Assembly (NCBI RefSeq): GCF_003253745.1
Contig: NZ_MZXV01000012.1
Coordinates: 1-52,453 of the forward strand
Source of the DNA: Mesorhizobium kowhaii
Lineage (GTDB): Bacteria > Pseudomonadota > Alphaproteobacteria > Rhizobiales > Rhizobiaceae
Length of the DNA: 52,453 bases
Reading direction: 5' to 3'
The position numbers and the translations under genes were made by a program. A model generated the notes under the pieces. That model was given only the letters and a program-made list of their open reading frames with translations. It was not told where the DNA came from and ran no database searches. This document shows positions 48,784 to 52,453 of the stretch, one piece after another (the first letter of the stretch is position 1; each line of letters starts with the position of its first letter).

Positions 48784-51015
48784 TTAGCGCTCGTAATCAT
48801 TATCATTGGAGCGCTGGGTCTGGCGGTCCTGCTCTTCAGCCTGCTGAGCCTTCTGCTTGTTCGCGTCCTTCTGCTTGGCTCTCATCTCCTGCTCGGTGCC
48901 GGTGCGCGGCTGCTCCGGCTGGCGGGGATCGTCCCGAGTTGGAAGGTCTCTCCCTCGCGCCTCGCGCTCGGGGATCGGCTCGCCACTGCCACCACCACGA
49001 AGCTGTTGCTGCCGCTCGAATTGCAGCCGCGCGAGACGGTCGTGCATCTTGTCGTTGACCTCTTCACGATACTGTTCGAACTGTCCTTGATGCGCCGGCG
49101 GCAGCGTCTCACGCATGTTGTCGAGAGCCTGATTGACGCGGGCCATCTGACGCCGCATTTCCAAGGGGGTTTGCGCCATGTTCAAATCTCCTATCAGTGC
49201 ATTCAATTCTCTCATACCGGGATGGGACAGGAAAGACTTCTGACTCGTTTGATCAGCTCCGCGACCCGCGGCAGGACCTGGCTGCCCCTCCCCTGCTCGA
49301 TCGCGACGGAACTGCAGAAAATTGTTGCCGATCGACTCCGCTGCCATGAGAGCCTGACCGACTATGCCCGCGGTCCGCATCGTAGTCACAGTCTTTTGCC
49401 ATGCGGCAGCGATTACATCGCCGTTAGCGACAAGGGACTGCCCATCCAAACGGCGTTGCCGCTTGGCCTCCACCCGCTCGATCGTCCTGGCGCTGACCTG
49501 GTAGCGCGGATCGCTCTGGGCGCGGCTGTAGGCTCCGGCATGCTCCTTCGTGAATGACCGCGTCATCGCATGATCCATGCGCCGCGTCGCCACCATCGCA
49601 ATGCCGTTCTCGCGTGCCTTTTCCGCAAAAGTCTCGCGCCAGGCGATCAGATCTGGCTTGTAGAACTTCAGGCGTTCGCCGTCGGCTGACCGTGCCTGCA
49701 CCATCGCATGGACATGGACGTGCTTGGTGTCCTTGTGATGCGCCAGGACGAACTTGTACCCTGGCGCATGCTCCTCAAGCACGGCGCGCGCCGCGGCCAT
49801 GACGGCGTTGGCATCGGTGCCAGCCCTTGCCGAGAAAAGCAGGTGATAGGCATTGCGGCGTTCACGCCCCGAAAATTGCGGGCGCCATTGTTCGTAGACC
49901 GAAGCCGCCGCCTTGGTCGAATTCTTCACCCCGGGTACAGGCTCGCCATTTGCGTGGCGAACCTGACTGTGGGTGCGGATGAACTTCTGCAGGAAATATT
50001 TCGCTTTGGGTTCGCGGCTCACGGCCGCCGTTACCTCTGCCTTGGCTACCACCCCCGCGGCACCCATAGCCTCAGACAAACGCGCCTCGATCTTGTCTAG
50101 CGCCTTGCTGCGCGAATTCTCCCGACCCCCGGCCAGGACTCTCGCAAGCGGTCCGGCCCGCTCATCGGTGTGCGCGTATACCTCCACCGCCTGACCATCC
50201 TGTGCATAGATGAACGGTTTTGCACCGAAGGCTTTGTTCAAGGCTTCGCCCAAGGCGGCATCGGTAACCTCGCCGTCGAGCTCGAAACGAACCTCGATAA
50301 AATTGGTGTTTTCCAGGGGCGGTTCGAACGTCTCGCAAAAGGTTTCCAGGAACGCCTTTCGTGCGCGGCCTGCCGCAAGGACCTGCCCGTCCTCGTCGAA
50401 AATCTCGATGTCGTGTTTCTCGCCTTTTTCGTCCTCGCGCTTCCCGATGTAATTGAGCAGCCGTGCGGCGGCTTCCTTGGTCGAGGGCGGATTGGGCATG
50501 ACCTTGAACACAGCAGGCTGCGCACCCGCCGCATAGCCTGCCCGTGCCGCTACGGCCCGCGCCTGATAGGCGACCCGCGCCGCCCGTCCTGTACCGCTCG
50601 GGCGACCAGCGCCACGGCCGCCGCCGCCGCGCCGCTTCCAGTTCTCCTCCTCTTCTTCCGGCCGAAAACCGGCAAGCGTGGCGCCATAGACCATGATCGG
50701 CGCGCTAGCGGCCTCGGGCGAACTCGCAGCAGCAGTGGACTTCGGAGCACCGCTGGAGACGGAGCTCCCCGCCATTCCTCTCCCTCCCGGCGACGAACGA
50801 GGGGCGTTCCCGCCGCCCGTCGAGCCGGCTTGTCCTTGCCCGAGGCGTCCGCCGCCACCGGTCCGCTCATAACTCTTCATCGCCTGGAATTCGCTGGCCT
50901 CGCGACGGGCGCCCGTCGCGGACTTGTCGTCGTCCAGCTCCTCACGCTTCACGCCGGACTCACCCCGCAGATAGCGTTCGATTTCGGCCGCGTAGCCAGC
51001 AAGACGACCGCTCAT
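48784..51015 (-). CDS. Conjugative relaxase (MOBP/VirD2-like)
   Basis: 743 residues. Residues 1-165 are low-complexity Gly/Ser/Ala/Arg-rich. The relaxase core spans about 165-520. It includes LLNYIGKRED (candidate catalytic Tyr region), AYHLLFSARAGTDANAVMAAARAVLEEHAPGYKFVLAHHKDTKHVHVHAMVQ with the His cluster HHKDTKHVHVH near 424-434 (metal-binding three-His motif), and KPDLIAWRETFAEKARENGI. The C-terminal part is charged and helical (to 743) and should contain the coupling-protein signal. It nicks oriT and pilots the strand. It overlaps mobC by four bases. Confidence 0.85.
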   Translation of the reverse strand: MSGRLAGYAAEIERYLRGESGVKREELDDDKSATGARREASEFQAMKSYERTGGGGRLGQGQAGSTGGGNAPRSSPGGRGMAGSSVSSGAPKSTAAASSPEAASAPIMVYGATLAGFRPEEEEENWKRRGGGGRGAGRPSGTGRAARVAYQARAVAARAGYAAGAQPAVFKVMPNPPSTKEAAARLLNYIGKREDEKGEKHDIEIFDEDGQVLAAGRARKAFLETFCETFEPPLENTNFIEVRFELDGEVTDAALGEALNKAFGAKPFIYAQDGQAVEVYAHTDERAGPLARVLAGGRENSRSKALDKIEARLSEAMGAAGVVAKAEVTAAVSREPKAKYFLQKFIRTHSQVRHANGEPVPGVKNSTKAAASVYEQWRPQFSGRERRNAYHLLFSARAGTDANAVMAAARAVLEEHAPGYKFVLAHHKDTKHVHVHAMVQARSADGERLKFYKPDLIAWRETFAEKARENGIAMVATRRMDHAMTRSFTKEHAGAYSRAQSDPRYQVSARTIERVEAKRQRRLDGQSLVANGDVIAAAWQKTVTTMRTAGIVGQALMAAESIGNNFLQFRRDRAGEGQPGPAAGRGADQTSQKSFLSHPGMRELNALIGDLNMAQTPLEMRRQMARVNQALDNMRETLPPAHQGQFEQYREEVNDKMHDRLARLQFERQQQLRGGGSGEPIPEREARGRDLPTRDDPRQPEQPRTGTEQEMRAKQKDANKQKAQQAEEQDRQTQRSNDNDYER

Positions 51016-51419
51016 GGCCTGGCCTCCCTCGCCTTGCGGGACCCGCCAGTCATCGCCTTCAGTTCCTCGCGGAACTGCCGCACCAGGTTGCCCACGGCGA
51101 TCAACGCCTGCTCAAGATCCTCATCATGAGCAACACGGCCGTCGTTGATGGCGCGCACGGCCTGATTGAAATTGATGCCGACACGCCGCAGCTGATCGGT
51201 CAGGTCCACGATCGCCGGCCGCAACGCCTCTGATGCGATAGGCAGATACCCCGCCTCTGCCTGCACAAGACGCCGGACGACCTCGCTGACAGTGACGCCA
51301 TCCCGCTCCGCAATGGCTTTGAGGCTGGCCAACTCGTTAGCCGAAAACCGGATGTGCGTCACCTCGCCGTAGCGTCGTGACGCGCTCTTCACCGCTGTTT
51401 TCTGGGCGTCTGCATTCAT
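51012..51419 (-). CDS. mobC: MobC-like relaxosome accessory protein
   Basis: 135 residues. A ribbon-helix-helix-like N-terminal half (THIRFSANELASLKAIAERDGVTVSEVVRRLV, about 20-52) is followed by the MobC-type helix LTDQLRRVGINFNQAVRAIN (about 73-92) and a basic tail. Such proteins bind oriT next to the nick and help the relaxase open the strands. It is the first gene of the mob operon; its ATG is 46 bp from the perfect inverted repeat at 51465-51493. Confidence 0.85.
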   Translation of the reverse strand: MNADAQKTAVKSASRRYGEVTHIRFSANELASLKAIAERDGVTVSEVVRRLVQAEAGYLPIASEALRPAIVDLTDQLRRVGINFNQAVRAINDGRVAHDEDLEQALIAVGNLVRQFREELKAMTGGSRKAREARP

Positions 51420-51464
51420 CTCTCAAGCCCGCTTGCGGGCGATAAGGCCCGCCAGGGCCGCGCC

Positions 51465-51493
51465 GCTTATTTTGTGTGTATCACAAAATAAGC
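51465..51493. promoter_or_regulatory. Perfect 12-bp inverted repeat upstream of mobC
   Basis: GCTTATTTTGTG (51465-51476) and CACAAAATAAGC (51482-51493) with a 5-bp spacer TGTAT. It stands out as AT-rich in GC-rich surroundings and sits 46 bp upstream of the mobC ATG. Candidate operator or relaxosome binding site. Confidence 0.55.
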
Positions 51494-51638
51494 TATCCTG
51501 CCATCCAATCCAATAGGAAGAAGCATAGAGGGAGGGCCAGGCCAACGTTCCTTTCTCACCAGCCCAGTTGTCATCGGCAGCGGCCCGGTCGCGATGTCTC
51601 CATCGTGACTTGATGTAATGTGTCTATGATACGGTGAG

Positions 51639-51665
51639 GACTTGTTTCCATGCTGACATGGAAAC
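51639..51665. repeat. Iteron-like repeat with inverted repeat, copy 1
   Basis: GACTTGTTTCCATG (51639-51652) recurs downstream. Its GTTTCCATG part forms perfect 9-bp arms with CATGGAAAC (51657-51665) across CTGA. Confidence 0.5.
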
Positions 51666-51798
51666 ACCAGAGCGGTTCGTAGTCACGAACAGCCGCCGGA
51701 TTCGATCCTCATAAAGATAGCAGCCTCGTAATGATTGCACCCCTGGGCTAGCCTTTTGGTGCGCGCCTGGGTTGCCAAACCGGCCTGCCCCGTTGACT

Positions 51799-51836
51799 AT
51801 GTCACCAAGTTTCGACCGTGTGACATTGTTTCCATG
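51799..51836. repeat. Inverted repeat joined to iteron-like repeat, copy 2
   Basis: ATGTCAC (51799-51805) and GTGACAT (51820-51826) are 7-bp inverted arms. The right arm runs into GACATTGTTTCCATG (51822-51836), a second copy of the TTGTYTCCATG word. Confidence 0.45.
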
Positions 51837-51846
51837 TGTCCATGAT

Positions 51847-51873
51847 GACTTGTCTCCATGTTAACATCGAGAC
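51847..51873. repeat. Iteron-like repeat with inverted repeat, copy 3
   Basis: GACTTGTCTCCATG (51847-51860) repeats copy 1 with one change. GTCTCCATG (51852-51860) pairs with CATCGAGAC (51865-51873) with one mismatch across TTAA. It ends 28 bp before the ParA-like ATG, a place typical of autoregulatory sites. Confidence 0.5.
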
Positions 51874-51901
51874 AAGGAGACAACGCCGGAAGGGGGCCCC
51901 C

Positions 51902-52453
51902 ATGATCATCTCCGCTGCGATCCCCAAGGGCGGCACTGGCAAATCGACGCTGCTACGCACCCTCGCATCCGTCGCGCTGCATCGCGGCTATTCGGTCACT
52001 CTTATCGACGGCGATCGGCGGCAGAATATGAACCGCTGGTTCCAGATGCTCGGTGACGCTGGCAATCGTCCTGACAGGCTCCAGCTGGTAAGCGCGATGA
52101 GCCCGCAGGAAATCCTCGACGCCGCAGCCACTCACAACGGTGAGCGTTCCGTCGTGTTGATCGACACGGAAGGCACCACGAACGACAACCTCATGGCCGG
52201 GCTCTTCGCGGCCGATATTGTGGTCGTGCCGGTCTATTTTGCCCTCGACGATGTGACCGCCGCCATCCAGATCACCGACCACTACATTCCGCTGGCGGTT
52301 GAGAGCCGGGGTAGACCGCTGCCGGCGATATTCGTGCTGACCAAGCAGACCATCATCGATGGCAGGGCGCGAGCACTTGACGAACTGGGCGCCATCAACC
52401 CGCCACACGGCCCACAGATGCACCAACACGTCCAGACCAAACGTGTTACCCAC
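51902..52453 (+). CDS. ParA/VirC1-like ATPase, cut by window end
   Basis: 184 codons are visible with no stop. The N-terminus MIISAAIPKGGTGKSTLLRTL has the deviant Walker A box KGGxGKST of ParA/MinD ATPases. SVTLIDGDRRQNMNRWFQMLG follows where ParA has the A' box (the D-D-N-x-x-x-RW arrangement resembles VirC1). VVLIDTEGTTNDNLMAGLFAADIVVVPVYFALDDV is the Walker B/switch II area. Linked to mobC/relaxase, it may be a VirC1-type factor that recruits the relaxosome to the channel, or a partition ATPase. ATG 51902 follows GGAAGGGGG. No ParB partner is visible. Confidence 0.8.
   Translation, partial: MIISAAIPKGGTGKSTLLRTLASVALHRGYSVTLIDGDRRQNMNRWFQMLGDAGNRPDRLQLVSAMSPQEILDAAATHNGERSVVLIDTEGTTNDNLMAGLFAADIVVVPVYFALDDVTAAIQITDHYIPLAVESRGRPLPAIFVLTKQTIIDGRARALDELGAINPPHGPQMHQHVQTKRVTH

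Larger units (their letters stand above)
51420..51901. other. Divergent intergenic region with inverted repeats, probable oriT and control region
   Basis: 482 bp between the mob operon and the ParA/VirC1-like gene. It contains at least four inverted repeats (51465-51493, 51644-51665, 51799-51826, 51852-51873) and repeated TTGTYTCCATG words. The position next to mobC and relaxase is where oriT is normally found. No nick consensus could be identified by eye. Confidence 0.5.

Noticed and set aside
1..52453. CRISPR arrays, tRNA or rRNA genes, intact IS elements, integrase
   Set aside because: No regularly spaced repeats, cloverleaf, rRNA blocks, transposase or site-specific recombinase were recognised by reading both strands; short or degenerate cases could be missed without a search.

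Overview
The window looks like alphaproteobacterial DNA, probably from the Hyphomicrobiales (rhizobial lineage). Coding DNA is GC-rich, many genes start with GTG or TTG, there is a full VirB/VirD4 type IV secretion system, and two adjacent genes resemble the rhizobial conjugation-linked RcgR/RcgA families. No rRNA, tRNA, CRISPR array or intact insertion sequence was seen. No integrase or replication gene is visible, so the sequence alone does not say whether this is a conjugative plasmid or an integrative conjugative element.

Left part (1-21.3 kb) is an accessory metabolic and efflux region. It holds an SDR tail, an MFS transporter and a SnoaL-like protein, then decayed DNA with an alcohol dehydrogenase remnant. 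Next come a D-2-hydroxyacid dehydrogenase, an EmrA/EmrB-like efflux pair, a GlxA-type regulator and an MDR oxidoreductase. A tight operon at 9465-15321 encodes Zn-alcohol dehydrogenase, SnoaL-like protein, aldehyde dehydrogenase, dihydrolipoamide dehydrogenase, HD-domain protein and alpha/beta hydrolase. A convergent operon (17440-15355) repeats the SnoaL, HD and hydrolase classes. Two TetR regulators, a second GlxA-type regulator, another SnoaL-like protein and a secreted lipocalin-like protein close the region. The theme is alcohol and aldehyde oxidation, efflux and detoxification; the substrate cannot be named.

Middle part (21.9-41.8 kb) is the conjugative transfer apparatus. A tandem-HTH Xre regulator lies divergent from a TrbM-like and another secreted protein. 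After a histidine-kinase remnant come the RcgR/RcgA-like pair, small genes, and a leftward three-gene operon (secreted protein, degenerate SNase-like protein, 54-aa membrane protein). Divergent from it is the rightward order virB1-B2-B3-B4-(transglycosylase/VirB5 chimera)-virB5-lipoprotein-virB6-B8-B9-B10-B11-virD4. A 16-bp motif, TAGTAAASTGTYAAAT, lies at the starts of four transcription units in this block, always in the direction of the gene. I infer it is the operator of the Xre regulator.

Right part (42-52.4 kb) carries cargo between the transfer and mobilisation genes. It has a 766-aa protein with two nucleotide-binding-like N-terminal domains and a P-loop ATPase (a defence candidate), remnants of AAA ATPase, LysR and ParB-like genes, and an amino-acid module (LysE exporter, trans-sulfuration PLP enzyme, Xre-cupin regulator, PaiB-like flavoprotein) organised around a striking 52-bp dyad. 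The window ends with a relaxase/MobC operon, an intergenic region rich in inverted repeats (probable oriT and control region), and a VirC1/ParA-like ATPase cut by the window end.
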